From positions 1-64,000 of the forward strand of contig JAZNLB010000024.1 in NCBI GenBank assembly GCA_045578865.1: DNA of 64,000 nucleotides. The letters are read 5' to 3'. The stretch comes from RGIG2041 sp045578865 (lineage in GTDB: Bacteria; Bacillota; Clostridia; UBA1381; UMGS1253). Shown piece by piece: positions 40,609-50,718 of the stretch. Each line of letters starts with the position of its first letter. The first letter of the stretch is position 1. Below the pieces are notes generated by a model. The model worked only from the letters and a program-made list of their open reading frames with translations. It did not search any database and was not told the DNA's origin. The position numbers and the translations under genes are program-made.

Positions 40609-42060
40609 GTGCGAAAAACCATTTTCCGCAAAATGATGTGGTCTACCCTGCTGATTATGTTCATCATTCTTGTGCTTCTTGGTACAATTATGTTTACACT
40701 GTTTGGCACTTACGCGATCAACGATAAAACAAAAACTTTGCAAGGCATCGCTGAAAATATAGCGAATTATACTACCTTTTGGCGTATGCAAAACAGTCAG
40801 GTGAACAGCAAAGATATCTATGATACTACGCTTTCCGCGCTCAGCGAGATTACCAACACAGATATCGTAGTCGTAAATACAAATGGACAAATCTTTGCAA
40901 GCAACTTACAAGCAAGCCGCTTCCCGCCAAAAATTTCAGAAAACTATTTAACACAGGCCCTTTCCGGTGTCCCAGCGCGTTTTACAGGTGATTTTGACGG
41001 TGTTTTCACTGAAAAAGTATTAACCGTTGCTTTGCCGATTTACCTACACGAACGCGTTATCGGAGTTGTATTTACACACGCTTCCATGCCGGGCCTGCAA
41101 GCAAACCGCATGATGCTTTTTAATATGTTTATCATCATCAGCATATTTGTGTTCTGTATTGCTTTTATGGTTATGTATATTCTTTCTCAAAAGATGACAA
41201 AATCTATAAAGGATATCTCCAAAGCGGCACAATCGCTCGCCTCTGGAAACTACGATACACGCGCACAGATTACGGGCGATGACGAAATTGCAGCGCTCGG
41301 ACGCACATTTAACTATATGGCGGATTCTTTGCAAAAGCTCGATGATACACAAACAGCTTTTATCGCCAATGTGTCACACGAATTACGCACACCAATGACC
41401 ACCATCGCCGGTTTTACGGAAAACATCTTAAACGGAACCATACCACCGGAGCAACACAAAAAATATCTCCAAATCGTACTTGACGAATCCAATCGTCTTT
41501 CCCGTATGGTAACCAATATGCTCGACATTTCTAAGATGAGTTTGGGCCAATATTCCATTGTCAAATCGCCGTTTAATCTGACGGAGATGCTGCGTTTGAT
41601 TATCATACAGTACGAATCCGCTATCGAAGAAAAACATCTCGATGTTTCCGTTGAATTTTCGGAAGATTATATCATTGTAGAAGCCGACCGTGATGCTATC
41701 ACCCGCGTAATTACAAACATCATCGACAATGCAATCAAATTTTCAGACCCGGGTGGCAGATTGGACATCAGCGCCATCACCCGCGACGGCAAAGCCTATG
41801 TTGCAATTGCAAATGAAGGCGAAGGCATTGACCAAGAGGATATCGGCCATGTGTTTGACCGTTTCTATAAAACGGACAAATCCAGAAACGACAAAAAAGG
41901 CACTGGTCTCGGTTTATATCTCGTGCACAATCTTTTAACATTGCACGGAGAAACTATTGCTGTAAAAAGTGTAGATTTAAAGGATGAGGATTTTGACGGA
42001 TGCGAAAATCATCCGGCAAGACGAACGACATTTGTCTTCTCCCTCACCCTCGGCAAATAG
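40609..42060 (+). CDS. Sensor histidine kinase
   Basis: 483 residues. An N-terminal membrane helix (TLLIMFIILVLLGTIMFTL) is followed by an extracellular sensor of about 130 residues, a second helix (MFIIISIFVFCIAFMVMYI), HAMP, HisKA with His257 (FIANVSHELRTPMTT) and HATPase with N (IIDNAIKFSD), G1 and G2 (GTGLGLYLVHNLL) boxes. The start is GTG 40609. The signal sensed is not evident. Confidence 0.95.
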   Translation: MRKTIFRKMMWSTLLIMFIILVLLGTIMFTLFGTYAINDKTKTLQGIAENIANYTTFWRMQNSQVNSKDIYDTTLSALSEITNTDIVVVNTNGQIFASNLQASRFPPKISENYLTQALSGVPARFTGDFDGVFTEKVLTVALPIYLHERVIGVVFTHASMPGLQANRMMLFNMFIIISIFVFCIAFMVMYILSQKMTKSIKDISKAAQSLASGNYDTRAQITGDDEIAALGRTFNYMADSLQKLDDTQTAFIANVSHELRTPMTTIAGFTENILNGTIPPEQHKKYLQIVLDESNRLSRMVTNMLDISKMSLGQYSIVKSPFNLTEMLRLIIIQYESAIEEKHLDVSVEFSEDYIIVEADRDAITRVITNIIDNAIKFSDPGGRLDISAITRDGKAYVAIANEGEGIDQEDIGHVFDRFYKTDKSRNDKKGTGLGLYLVHNLLTLHGETIAVKSVDLKDEDFDGCENHPARRTTFVFSLTLGK

Positions 42061-42080
42061 AGAATATATGAGGTGAAATT

Positions 42081-43433
42081 ATGGACGAAAACAGAACAAA
42101 CGGATTTTTCGAAAATGAAAACAACGACACGCCCGAGCAAGTTGAAGCAATTTTAATCGGCAAAGAGGATGAAATTGCAAAACAGATTTCAGACGAAAAC
42201 GCAAGCGAAGTTGTTATCGAAGACGAAAATGCACAAAAATATTACTTATACGACGATAATTTTCCGCATAAAACGCAAAAGCCGAAGCGAGAAAAAAAAC
42301 AACTGCCCGCACTCTTGCTGACTGCGCTTTTGGCGAGCGTATTCACTGCGGCAATATGCTTTGCACTTTTCTTTTATGCCGGTCCGCGAAGCGACTCCAC
42401 CATCATTTACCGCGACGGCAACGACTTGCGCTCAAAAATTGATCTGATGCAGTCGCTCGGTTTAAAGGATGCAGAAGACGGCAAACCGCTATCCGTGACC
42501 GCGGTAGAAAGTCGCGTCGGCCCTACCGTTGTCGGCATCGCCGCAAATGGTACCGCTACCGCCGAAAGTTTCTTCGGTTTGATTGAACAGCCGTTTTCCA
42601 GCAGCGGCACGGGCTTTATTATCAGCACGGATGGCTACATTGTTACAAACAATCATGTAATTGAGAACGCAAAAGAAATCATTGTTACCTTAAACAATGA
42701 CCAGGAATATCCGGCAACCGTAATCGGTGCCGACGCAAAGACGGATTTAGCCGTGTTGAAAATCAATGCCACCAACCTGACACCGGCGGTACTCGGCAAT
42801 TCAAGCGCCGTGCAAGTCGGCGAAGTTGCAATTGCCATCGGTAACCCTCTCGGTCAAACTCTGTCCGGTACCGTAACAGCAGGCATCATCAGCGCCACCA
42901 ACCGAAAAGTGACGGTGGACGGAAACGAATACACCCTCCTGCAAACCGATGCCGCCATCAACAGCGGTAATTCCGGAGGTCCGCTTGCAAACGCTTATGG
43001 CGAGATTATCGGCATAAACAATGCCAAAATCGCCGCAAGTGGCGTGGAAGGTCTCGGCTTTGCCATTCCGTCAGATATTGCCAAACCGGTAATTGAAGAT
43101 TTGATTGCCGTTGGTTATGTGCGCGGCAGACCGCTCATCGGCATCAACGGCCGCAACATCACTGAAGAAATCAGTAAGTATTACAATTTGCCGATTGGTA
43201 TATATGTCATTTCTGTTGTTGAATTTTCAGCAGCCGAAAACGCCGGATTGCAAATCGGAGATGTCATCACACACTGCAACGGAAAAAAGGTCGCAACCGT
43301 TGAAGAACTCAACGAAATCCGCGATACACACGCTTCGGGCGATGTGCTGACGCTCACCGTTACACGCAAGGGTACCCAATTAAAACTGCCGCTTACTCTC
43401 GGTGAGGACAGACCTTCTGTTTCCCTGAATTAA
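42081..43433 (+). CDS. HtrA/DegP-like membrane-anchored serine protease
   Basis: 450 residues. An acidic cytosolic tail of about 70 residues is followed by one membrane helix (ALLLTALLASVFTAAICFALFF), a trypsin-like domain with triad His192 (NNHVIE), Asp222 (KTDLAVL) and Ser298 (NSGNSGGPL), and a C-terminal PDZ domain (NAGLQIGDVITHCNGKKVA). It degrades misfolded exported proteins. GAGGTG precedes the ATG, 20 nt after the kinase gene, so the two-component pair probably controls or senses the same stress. Confidence 0.94.
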   Translation: MDENRTNGFFENENNDTPEQVEAILIGKEDEIAKQISDENASEVVIEDENAQKYYLYDDNFPHKTQKPKREKKQLPALLLTALLASVFTAAICFALFFYAGPRSDSTIIYRDGNDLRSKIDLMQSLGLKDAEDGKPLSVTAVESRVGPTVVGIAANGTATAESFFGLIEQPFSSSGTGFIISTDGYIVTNNHVIENAKEIIVTLNNDQEYPATVIGADAKTDLAVLKINATNLTPAVLGNSSAVQVGEVAIAIGNPLGQTLSGTVTAGIISATNRKVTVDGNEYTLLQTDAAINSGNSGGPLANAYGEIIGINNAKIAASGVEGLGFAIPSDIAKPVIEDLIAVGYVRGRPLIGINGRNITEEISKYYNLPIGIYVISVVEFSAAENAGLQIGDVITHCNGKKVATVEELNEIRDTHASGDVLTLTVTRKGTQLKLPLTLGEDRPSVSLN

Positions 43434-43516
43434 ACCCTATAAATCCATAGCGTTCCGCTATAAATTTTCAGGTTGTTTTCTCCGATTATTTTCTTTGTTT
43501 TTACTTTTTATCCATA

Positions 43517-43547
43517 CAAAAAAAGGTGTCCATAGGACACCTTTTTT
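43517..43547. terminator. Bidirectional terminator between htrA and proS
   Basis: AAAAAAAGGTGTCC, an ATA loop and GGACACCTTTTTT. Confidence 0.9.
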
Positions 43548-43553
43548 AAATTC

Positions 43554-45272
43554 TTATACTTCCAACTGTGCATAAAGTTGTGCAACAACCTTATCTACTT
43601 CATCATATACCATATCTTTCGGGACGCTGATTTTCACGCACTTGTCACGAGTTGCGATTTCAATTTCGCCTTTTTCCAGACCTCGCTTACCGATAACCAC
43701 ACGCACCGGAACGCCTAACAAGTCCGCATCAGCAAACTGTGCGCCTGCCTGTACATTTCTGTCTTCTAAGATACAATCATACTTTTTGGAAAGGTTTGCA
43801 TATACTTCTTCTGCAACACTTCTGATTTCTTCCGCCTGATTATTAAGGCAACATACATGTACCTGCCACGGTGCAACCGTAATCGGCCAAATTGGACCAT
43901 AATCATCGTGGTTATCTTCAATAACGGAAGCGAGCATTCTGCCGACACCGATGCCGTAACAACCCATAATCGGGGTCTTTCTTTCACCATCCGCATCAAT
44001 GTATTCCATGCCCATGGACTTAGAATACTTGGTGCCCAGCTGGAAGATATTACCGATTTCAATGCCTCGCTTTAAGCTCGTGCGCTTACCGCACTTCGGG
44101 CAAATTGCACCGTCGAGCACTTTTGCAACATCAAAATACTCTGCATTCGGCACATCACGGTCCATGCTGACACCCGTAATATGATGGTCAACCTCGTTTG
44201 CACCACAGGTCAGATTCTTTTCGCCACGCAAGGATTCGTCTATGATGACTCTGCACTCGCTGTTTAAGTTCACTGGACCGATAAAGCCGAAGGTAATATC
44301 GGTTTTATCGTACATGGTGTACGGATACACATTGGATTTTAAAATCTTTTTAAGTTTTGCCTCATTGACTTCCATATCACCGCGTACAAACACAACAACC
44401 GGAATGTCATCATAATCGGTGGAAAATACGGTTGCCTTTATGGTGTCGATTTCTTCGATACCAAGGAATGCACAAAGTGATGCGATGTCCTTTGTGTCCG
44501 GCGTATGTACTTTCTTCATTTGCGCATCTTCTTGATTTCTCGCATGCTCATGGATGCACTTGGCAACTTCCATGTTGGAGCTGTAATCACAGCTGTCACA
44601 AATCACAAGTGTATCTTCGCCAAACTCGTTAATGAGCATAAACTCGTGTGCAACCGCACCGCCCATCATGCCCGTATCAGAAAATACGGAAATAAAATTC
44701 TTTAAGCCTGCGCGCTTGTAAATACGGTCGTACGCTTCGTGGCAGCGCATATAATACTTTTCCAAATCCTCCTGCGATGTGTGGAAAGAGTACGCATCCT
44801 TCATCGTAAACTCACGCACACGAATCAGTCCGCCACGGCTTCTCGGTTCATCACGAAACTTCGTCTGAATCTGATAGAGCATGAACGGATACTTTGTATA
44901 CGAAAGCGCTTCACGGCGCGCAAGATGCACAACGGCTTCCTCGTGCGTCATACCCAAGAGCATGTCTTGCCCCTGACGGTCACGAAAACGCAAAAGTTCG
45001 CTGCCAACACTATCCCATCTGCCGGATTCCCTCCAAAGTTCCGCGGGCATTACTACAGGCATCATAACTTCCTGTCCGTCAATTCGATTCATTTCCTCAC
45101 GCATGATATTTTCAATCTTGCTGGTTATCTTCTTTGCAGGCGGCAAAAGAGAATAAATACCGTTTGCAACCTGACGCATATAGCCACCGCGCAAAAGGTA
45201 AATATGGCTGACCATAGTAGCGTCTGCCGGTTTTTCTTTAAATCTGTCGCCCACCAATTTGCTCATTAACAT
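43554..45272 (-). CDS. proS: Prolyl-tRNA synthetase (bacterial type with editing domain)
   Basis: 572 residues: class II motifs (GQEVMMPVVMPAELWRESGRW; KFRDEPRSRGGLIRVREFTMKDAYSFH), the INS editing domain at about residues 225-390 (FVRGDMEVNEAKLK), ending before the motif 3 region, then GCYGIGVGRMLASVIEDNHD and the anticodon domain (APWQVHVCCLN). AAAGGAAG precedes the ATG. It charges tRNA(Pro) and clears Ala-tRNA(Pro). Confidence 0.97.
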   Translation of the reverse strand: MLMSKLVGDRFKEKPADATMVSHIYLLRGGYMRQVANGIYSLLPPAKKITSKIENIMREEMNRIDGQEVMMPVVMPAELWRESGRWDSVGSELLRFRDRQGQDMLLGMTHEEAVVHLARREALSYTKYPFMLYQIQTKFRDEPRSRGGLIRVREFTMKDAYSFHTSQEDLEKYYMRCHEAYDRIYKRAGLKNFISVFSDTGMMGGAVAHEFMLINEFGEDTLVICDSCDYSSNMEVAKCIHEHARNQEDAQMKKVHTPDTKDIASLCAFLGIEEIDTIKATVFSTDYDDIPVVVFVRGDMEVNEAKLKKILKSNVYPYTMYDKTDITFGFIGPVNLNSECRVIIDESLRGEKNLTCGANEVDHHITGVSMDRDVPNAEYFDVAKVLDGAICPKCGKRTSLKRGIEIGNIFQLGTKYSKSMGMEYIDADGERKTPIMGCYGIGVGRMLASVIEDNHDDYGPIWPITVAPWQVHVCCLNNQAEEIRSVAEEVYANLSKKYDCILEDRNVQAGAQFADADLLGVPVRVVIGKRGLEKGEIEIATRDKCVKISVPKDMVYDEVDKVVAQLYAQLEV

Positions 45273-45369
45273 AGTATATTACTTCCTTTCAAACGGCAAA
45301 ATGCCAATACTAAGTCATTATAGCACCCAAGCACATTGATGTCAATAAAAAAGGGTGCTCCCTGTCACT

Positions 45370-45429
45370 TTATTTTGTGAAATACTCTGCTCCGGTAATC
45401 CTCTCGTGGAAGAAGGCTTTTAAACTCAT
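45370..45429 (-). CDS. Possible 19-residue ORF coupled to dut
   Basis: An ATG one base after the dut stop opens the frame MSLKAFFHERITGAEYFTK, closed by TAA. The composition looks protein-like, and a GAAG lies just upstream within dut. A weak hairpin (AGGG-AGCA-CCCT) with six T follows. It may be a real small peptide, a decayed gene start or chance. I recognise no family. Confidence 0.35.
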   Translation of the reverse strand: MSLKAFFHERITGAEYFTK

Positions 45430-45430
45430 C

Positions 45431-45931
45431 TTATTTCTTCGTAGTAGAACCAAAACCGCCATTTCGTACGCCTTGTGCATCGTCATCTTCCGTGATGCCG
45501 TACTCTAAGAAAATGCCTTGTGCAAAGCCTTCACCCTGCTTTACACAAACACTTTTTCCTTCTCTGGAATCATTGGTCAGTTTGATAAATATATGACCTT
45601 CGTTATCGGAATAGAAATAGTCACTGTCAATGATGCCGACGGTATTATCCAGCTGCAGGCGGAATTTAAAACCCAGTCCGCTTCTCGGATAAATTTTAAG
45701 GACCCAGCCCTCGTCGATACGCACACGAATCCCTGTTGGAATTTTCATACTTTCACCCGGAGCCAATTCAAAATCCTCAGGCGCAAAAAAATCATACCCC
45801 GCCGAGCCGGAGGTTGCACGCTTCGGCAACTCGATTTGCTCAAGAACCTTGCCTGCATACTGCGTACTCACATCCATATCCTTTGCAAACTGTTTCAAAG
45901 ACACTTTTTCAAATTTTGCTATTCTTTTCAT
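45431..45931 (-). CDS. dut: dUTP diphosphatase
   Basis: 166 residues with the five dUTPase motifs in order: ATSGSAGYDFFAPEDF, YPRSGLGFKFR, LDNTVGIIDSDYF, QGEGFAQGIF and the C-terminal RNGGFGSTTK arm. An N-terminal extension of about 30 residues (VSLKQFAKDMDVSTQYAG) is longer than in the shortest trimeric enzymes. It hydrolyses dUTP to dUMP. Placement after nrdDG, 17 nt away, suggests one deoxynucleotide operon. Confidence 0.93.
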   Translation of the reverse strand: MKRIAKFEKVSLKQFAKDMDVSTQYAGKVLEQIELPKRATSGSAGYDFFAPEDFELAPGESMKIPTGIRVRIDEGWVLKIYPRSGLGFKFRLQLDNTVGIIDSDYFYSDNEGHIFIKLTNDSREGKSVCVKQGEGFAQGIFLEYGITEDDDAQGVRNGGFGSTTKK

Positions 45932-45948
45932 TTTCCTTACCCCTTCAT

Positions 45949-46437
45949 CTAAAAGTGCAATACAATTTCTCCCGTTTTCAAAGTCTGCTTTACATCAATG
46001 ACCCGCTGATTGCTGCTGCCTACCCAGTGCAGTTTCACATCTTTTAACTCGGCAACAAATTCTCCGTCCGCAACCACATCTAAAAGCGCCACAAAATCCA
46101 GGTCACAGATTTCCTCCCACAAAAATCCGGTATACAACCATATCGTTTTGCGTGGAAATCGACTGCGGATTTCACGCACCAAATCACCGATGGGTGCTCT
46201 GTTTTGCGGATGCAGCGGATCACCGCCCGTCAATGTAACACCGGAAATATAGGGTTTGGCAAGAATGTCGAACAGTTCCTGCTTTGCCGCCTCATCAAAC
46301 TCAACGCCGCCACAGATATCCCAAGTAATCGGATTGTGACACTCTTTGCAGGCATGCGTGCAACCTGCCACCCATAAACAAACGCGCAACCCATCACCGT
46401 TGAGCATATCATCTTTTGTTATATTATGGTAACGCAT
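45949..46437 (-). CDS. nrdG: Anaerobic ribonucleotide reductase activating protein
   Basis: 162 residues of a short radical SAM protein. The cluster motif is AGCTHACKECHNP (CxxxCxxC), with GGVEFDEAAKQELFD and TGGDPLHPQNRAPI. It uses SAM to generate the glycyl radical on NrdD. The start codon overlaps the nrdD stop. Confidence 0.95.
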   Translation of the reverse strand: MRYHNITKDDMLNGDGLRVCLWVAGCTHACKECHNPITWDICGGVEFDEAAKQELFDILAKPYISGVTLTGGDPLHPQNRAPIGDLVREIRSRFPRKTIWLYTGFLWEEICDLDFVALLDVVADGEFVAELKDVKLHWVGSSNQRVIDVKQTLKTGEIVLHF

Positions 46438-48557
46438 TACATACTTCTCCTATCCTTAATCTCAGCCATTTTCGCGTCGTTTAATCGGCTCTCGCCCTTC
46501 ACGCGCGAATAAGAAAGATAACCGTTCATTCTATCAATCTTCGTTAAATTGCTGCTGCCGCACTTTGGGCAAACATCCATTTCCAGTTCCTGATGTCCGC
46601 ACTCGTCACAGTAAGCCAGCGACAAATTCACGCCCTCATAAAAGCCCATATCCATCGCACGGCGCACCAGCGTTTTTACCGCTTCTACATTATAATCAAT
46701 CGGATATTTCACATACTGAATTTTGCCGCCATTTAACAAATCCCAGAACCGCTTTTCCAAATCCTGCTTTTCAATCGGCGTTATATCCTCCGACACATGA
46801 CAATGAAAACTGTTGGATACATACGGATGGTCGGAAACATTTTCGATGATGCCGTATTTTTTGCGGAACTGCTCTATCTGCAAACCGCAAAGACTCTCTG
46901 CCGGCGTGCCGTAGAGCGCATACAAATTCCCGTCTTCTTCCTTAAATTCATTGACGCGTTTGTTAATGTATTCCATGACCTCAATGGCAAAGTTGCCGTC
47001 CTCCACAAGCGAATGTTTGTTGTGAAGTTGCTGAAGTTCATTAAGCGCCGTGATGCCAAACGATGCCGTAGCACTCTTTAAAAGCGGCTTAATCTTGTCG
47101 TGAATACCCAGTTTGCCGCCGTAAAAACCGCCTTCGCAATATGCAAGCGGATTGGTGGATGCACGCATCTCCCCTAAATAGTCGTATGTGCGGATATGTA
47201 CTTGACGAATCAAGCCAAGATAATAGTCAAGCACCTCGTAAAAATCCTTACTTTCCTTTTGCGCCTTGGCGTAAATCATCGGCAAATGCAAACTCACGGC
47301 ACCAATATTAAATCTGCCGACGAAAACCGGCGCATCCTCTTCGTCTGCAGGTTTCATACCGCCCCGTTCATACCACGGCGACAAAAAGGCGCGACACCCC
47401 ATCGGAGAAATCACCTTGCCATATTTTTTGTATATACTTGCCACATATCCCTCGCCCGTAAGTGACAGCCAGTCAGGGTACATACTCTTTTGCGAACATG
47501 CAATACCCGCTTCAAAAACATCTTCAAGTTCGCCATCCGGTCCGTGCAATTTTTCATCATATAAAAATACGATTTTCGGGAATAGCACCGGTTTTTTACA
47601 CCACTTTTTGCCCTGTCCTTTACGACGCACTTCCAACATCAGCTTGGTTGCCATCTTGGAAAAACGCTCTTTGCCCAAGCCTGCCGTCATTGTAATAAAC
47701 GGATAGTCGCCGCGGCTGGACGCTACTGTGTTAAACTTATATTCCCAACCCTGAAAACCCTGCATAAAGTCGTTTACAATATCCTTTTCCGCTTCTGCAT
47801 TTGCTCTTTGCTCATCCAAGCCGAGTTGGATGTATCTATCGTAAAATTTCTTGTAGGACTTTTCGGCATACGGCGCCAAAATCTTGTCCACCTCCGGCAC
47901 CGTAAAACCGCCGTACTGCTGGCTTGCCGCAGAAAGCACAATATCACCGATTACATCAAACGCCACATCGAGCGTTTTCGGTTCATTATACCAGAGGTTA
48001 CCCATCTCAAAACCGCCGGAAAGCACATTTTGCACATCAAATAAACAGCAGTTCATCGTATCACGGCGCGCAGACATATCGTGTACATAAATATACCCTT
48101 CACGGCAAGCCTGCAACTCCTCCACCGTCATAAAAAACTTCTGGTACAAAGATTTATTTAACTGGTTAAAAATCAAAGAACGCTTTGTAGACACCAAGGC
48201 AGAATCCGAATTGGAATTTTCCTTGTCGCCAATATACATAATCGCCTGACTCTTTCTATATACCTCATCAAGCATATGTACAAAATCCTGCTTGTAATTT
48301 CTGTAATCACGGTAACTTTTCGCCACAATCGGATTGACAAGATCGAGCGCACCCTCCACAATATTGTGCATTTCGGAAATGTGAATCTCCGTCTTGCCGA
48401 GATTTTGCACACGACCATCCACAAATACACAGATTTTTCGCAAATCCTCCTCCGAAAAGGTCACCAGCGCACGAAAAGCAGATTTTTGCACCGCGGCAAC
48501 GACTTTCTCTACATTATATTCTTCGGCAGTCCCATCTTTTTTTATAATCATAATCAT
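46437..48557 (-). CDS. nrdD: Anaerobic ribonucleoside-triphosphate reductase
   Basis: 706 residues. An N-terminal ATP cone (MIIKKDGTAEEYNVEKVVAA) is followed by the ten-stranded barrel (YVHDMSARRDTMNCCLFD, GFQGWEYKFNTVASSRGDYP), a zinc site CDECGHQELEMDVCPKCG and the C-terminal glycyl-radical loop RMNGYLSYSR. It reduces ribonucleotides without oxygen. AAGGAG lies 8 nt before the ATG. Confidence 0.96.
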   Translation of the reverse strand: MIMIIKKDGTAEEYNVEKVVAAVQKSAFRALVTFSEEDLRKICVFVDGRVQNLGKTEIHISEMHNIVEGALDLVNPIVAKSYRDYRNYKQDFVHMLDEVYRKSQAIMYIGDKENSNSDSALVSTKRSLIFNQLNKSLYQKFFMTVEELQACREGYIYVHDMSARRDTMNCCLFDVQNVLSGGFEMGNLWYNEPKTLDVAFDVIGDIVLSAASQQYGGFTVPEVDKILAPYAEKSYKKFYDRYIQLGLDEQRANAEAEKDIVNDFMQGFQGWEYKFNTVASSRGDYPFITMTAGLGKERFSKMATKLMLEVRRKGQGKKWCKKPVLFPKIVFLYDEKLHGPDGELEDVFEAGIACSQKSMYPDWLSLTGEGYVASIYKKYGKVISPMGCRAFLSPWYERGGMKPADEEDAPVFVGRFNIGAVSLHLPMIYAKAQKESKDFYEVLDYYLGLIRQVHIRTYDYLGEMRASTNPLAYCEGGFYGGKLGIHDKIKPLLKSATASFGITALNELQQLHNKHSLVEDGNFAIEVMEYINKRVNEFKEEDGNLYALYGTPAESLCGLQIEQFRKKYGIIENVSDHPYVSNSFHCHVSEDITPIEKQDLEKRFWDLLNGGKIQYVKYPIDYNVEAVKTLVRRAMDMGFYEGVNLSLAYCDECGHQELEMDVCPKCGSSNLTKIDRMNGYLSYSRVKGESRLNDAKMAEIKDRRSM

Positions 48558-48994
48558 AGCTTTTTCTCCTTAGTTTCCCCTGCTACATGTACGAACCCGT
48601 CATATTTACAAGTAAAATATCACATAATATATTATACTTTACAAAAGCAAAAATAGCAAGAAAAAGAGCTGTTGTTTTTTTACCAAATCTTGAAAGTTTT
48701 TTTGTGCATTCTGTCACTTTTCTTTTGGATATCTCCACTTTAAACAACCAGATATAGTGGCTGATTTATTTTAGACACAAGGCTTTTTACAAGACATTTT
48801 TTAATGTGATAATTTTCTGGCAAATTTAACAAATAAAAAATTTTTTCTTGTATATTTTGCCCATAGACAGAATATTTTCATTATAGTAGAATAAAAAAGC
48901 ACTCAAATTTTTGAGCTATATTCCATTCTCGCGAATTCGACATTTGCGACTCGGAATTGTGTGGATTGCCATCGCCTTTCAGTGCAGCAATCCC
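48558..48994. other. Intergenic region upstream of nrdD
   Basis: A minus-strand promoter for nrdD (TTGCTA 48654-48659, 17 nt, TATAAT 48631-48636) is visible. At 48747-48764 the minus strand reads CCACTATATCTGGTTG, which partly resembles an NrdR box but has no clear twin. The rest is AT-rich, with one small palindrome CTCAAATTTTTGAG near 48902, and I see no gene. Confidence 0.5.
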
Positions 48995-49039
48995 AAAAAA
49001 GAAGCAGGTATATGTTTATTCATATACCTGCTTCTTTTT
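48995..49039. terminator. Terminator of degV
   Basis: AAAAAAGAAGCAGGTATATG, a TTTATT loop and CATATACCTGCTTCTTTTT form a very strong hairpin overlapping the degV stop. Confidence 0.92.
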
Positions 49040-49880
49040 ATGTTCTGTTTTTTTCAAATCCAACCAAAAGACCGCCGTTCTCCGCATAAAAACTACACAG
49101 CCCGCGGCAGCGATAGATTTGCACATCCGTTTGCGGAAATTCATTTTGTATTTTTTGCCGTAAGCTTTCCGCAGCTTTTATATTATCGCAATGTGCTATG
49201 CGTACCTTCCCCGCGCGAAGCCCTGCATCGCAAAGTTTTGTATATAAATCTTCAATCGCTCGTTTTTCTCCGCGGCATTTCGAAAGCGGCTCCAATTCAC
49301 CCTGCACACTTGCTCGGCCTACCAGATGTATTCCCATCAATCCGGCGAGTTTGGCGACTACCGGCGAAACTCTGCCGTTGTTGGCAAGATTCTTCATGGA
49401 TTTGAGGATAAAGAACAGTCCGGTATTTTTTACTGCATCCGCAAGAGATTGGCAAATCTGCTCATAACTCATTTCGGCTTGTATCCACGCGTCTAATTGT
49501 TCGATAATCAGCTTCATTTCCGGTCCTGCACTGCGAGTATCCAATACAAAAACACGCCTGTTTGGATGTTCTGCCTCATATGTCTGCTTGGCAATACATG
49601 CAGAATTGTAGCTTCCAGAAAGCCTGCTGGTTATTGTAATACAAAACACTTCGTCTGCATCGCCGAACGCTTCAAGCCAATCCGACACATTTGGACACGA
49701 GGTCCTGCTCTTTCCTTTATAAGCATCAAAATATTCCGTCATTTCCTCAACATTAAGCGAAGCATCATCTGTAAATTCCATTTCATCGGAGAGTATTTTC
49801 ATCGGCACGCTCAAAAAATTCGTTTGTATATTCTCCAATACATCACTAGATGAATCGGCTATAATCTTAATATTTCTCAT
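49038..49880 (-). CDS. DegV family fatty-acid-binding protein
   Basis: 280 residues with the two-domain EDD/DegV fold: IIADSSSDVLENIQ at the N-terminus, RTSCPNVSDWLEAF, the TSRLSGSYNSACIA segment and VLDTRSAGPEMKLII. DegV/FakB proteins bind a fatty acid for phosphorylation by FakA. No fakA is nearby. GGAGGG precedes the ATG. It follows trhA by 19 nt. Confidence 0.9.
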   Translation of the reverse strand: MRNIKIIADSSSDVLENIQTNFLSVPMKILSDEMEFTDDASLNVEEMTEYFDAYKGKSRTSCPNVSDWLEAFGDADEVFCITITSRLSGSYNSACIAKQTYEAEHPNRRVFVLDTRSAGPEMKLIIEQLDAWIQAEMSYEQICQSLADAVKNTGLFFILKSMKNLANNGRVSPVVAKLAGLMGIHLVGRASVQGELEPLSKCRGEKRAIEDLYTKLCDAGLRAGKVRIAHCDNIKAAESLRQKIQNEFPQTDVQIYRCRGLCSFYAENGGLLVGFEKNRT

Positions 49881-49899
49881 ATAAATCCCTCCGTTATTA

Positions 49900-50562
49900 T
49901 TATCTCAGCGGCATAACATAAATATAAGTAAAGATGTAAAACATTGCCGCCGCAAGCACCACAAACAAATGCCAGACAGCATGCATAAACCTGGGGTGCG
50001 TCGCACGGTAAAACAATATGCCACCTGTGTACGAAATTCCGCCGCCGAACATCAGCCCCCACGCAAGCCAGTCTCTGCCAATCATTTTTGCCACAGGAAA
50101 AATAGCAACAATCACACACCAGCCCATTAAAACATACATCCACAGTGAAAGTTTGTGCCATTTGGTAACGCTGATTGCATTGAGCGTGATACCCAAAATG
50201 CCCACACCGACTTCAATACCAAACAAGGTCCATCCGAGCCAACCTCTTATCATCGCAAGCGAAATCGGGATATATGTACCCACAATGAGCAAAAAGATAG
50301 AACAATGGTCGAATACCTGAAATACCCTTTTTGCCTTATGATTTGTCAAAGAATGATAAAGCGTAGACATCGTAAACAGTACAATCATCGTAAATCCATA
50401 TAAGGCAGCACTGACTATACCGACAGCATCACTGACCTTGCAGGCGCGCACAATCAAAACTGCCGTTCCCGCAATCGCCAAAAGTGCACCGACACCGTGC
50501 GTAATTGCATTAAATATCTCTTCTCCCACGGTTTGGTTGTTGAATTTTTTTACATCTGTCAC
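49900..50562 (-). CDS. Hemolysin III / PAQR family membrane protein
   Basis: 220 residues with seven membrane helices and PAQR motifs: ITHGVGALLAIAG, STLYHSLTNHKAKRVFQVFDH (Ser, His, Asp) and a final HPRFMHAVWHLFVVLAA with HxxxH. These resemble the zinc site of ceramidase-like PAQR proteins; bacterial TrhA/YplQ proteins influence membrane-lipid balance. The start is GTG 50562 with GGAGGAG 5 nt upstream. Confidence 0.9.
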   Translation of the reverse strand: MTDVKKFNNQTVGEEIFNAITHGVGALLAIAGTAVLIVRACKVSDAVGIVSAALYGFTMIVLFTMSTLYHSLTNHKAKRVFQVFDHCSIFLLIVGTYIPISLAMIRGWLGWTLFGIEVGVGILGITLNAISVTKWHKLSLWMYVLMGWCVIVAIFPVAKMIGRDWLAWGLMFGGGISYTGGILFYRATHPRFMHAVWHLFVVLAAAMFYIFTYIYVMPLR

Positions 50563-50589
50563 TGTAACTCCTCCAATCTGATTTTCATT

Positions 50590-50618
50590 ATTATATCACA
50601 GGTTATTTAAAAACGCAA
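50590..50618 (-). promoter_or_regulatory. Promoter of trhA-degV
   Basis: On the minus strand TTGCGT and TATAAT are separated by 17 nt. Confidence 0.72.
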
Positions 50619-50718
50619 TATAAAATATTATTTATTATTGTTGTTTAAATAAAAAGTTTGCGTTCTTGCAGTTTTGTAGCCAAACACATTCGCAACCCCA
50701 TGTATTTTGCGCTTTTTC

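Noticed and set aside
48747..48764. NrdR box before nrdD
   Set aside because: Only one partial match was found; a paired second box at the expected spacing is missing and it is far from the likely promoter.
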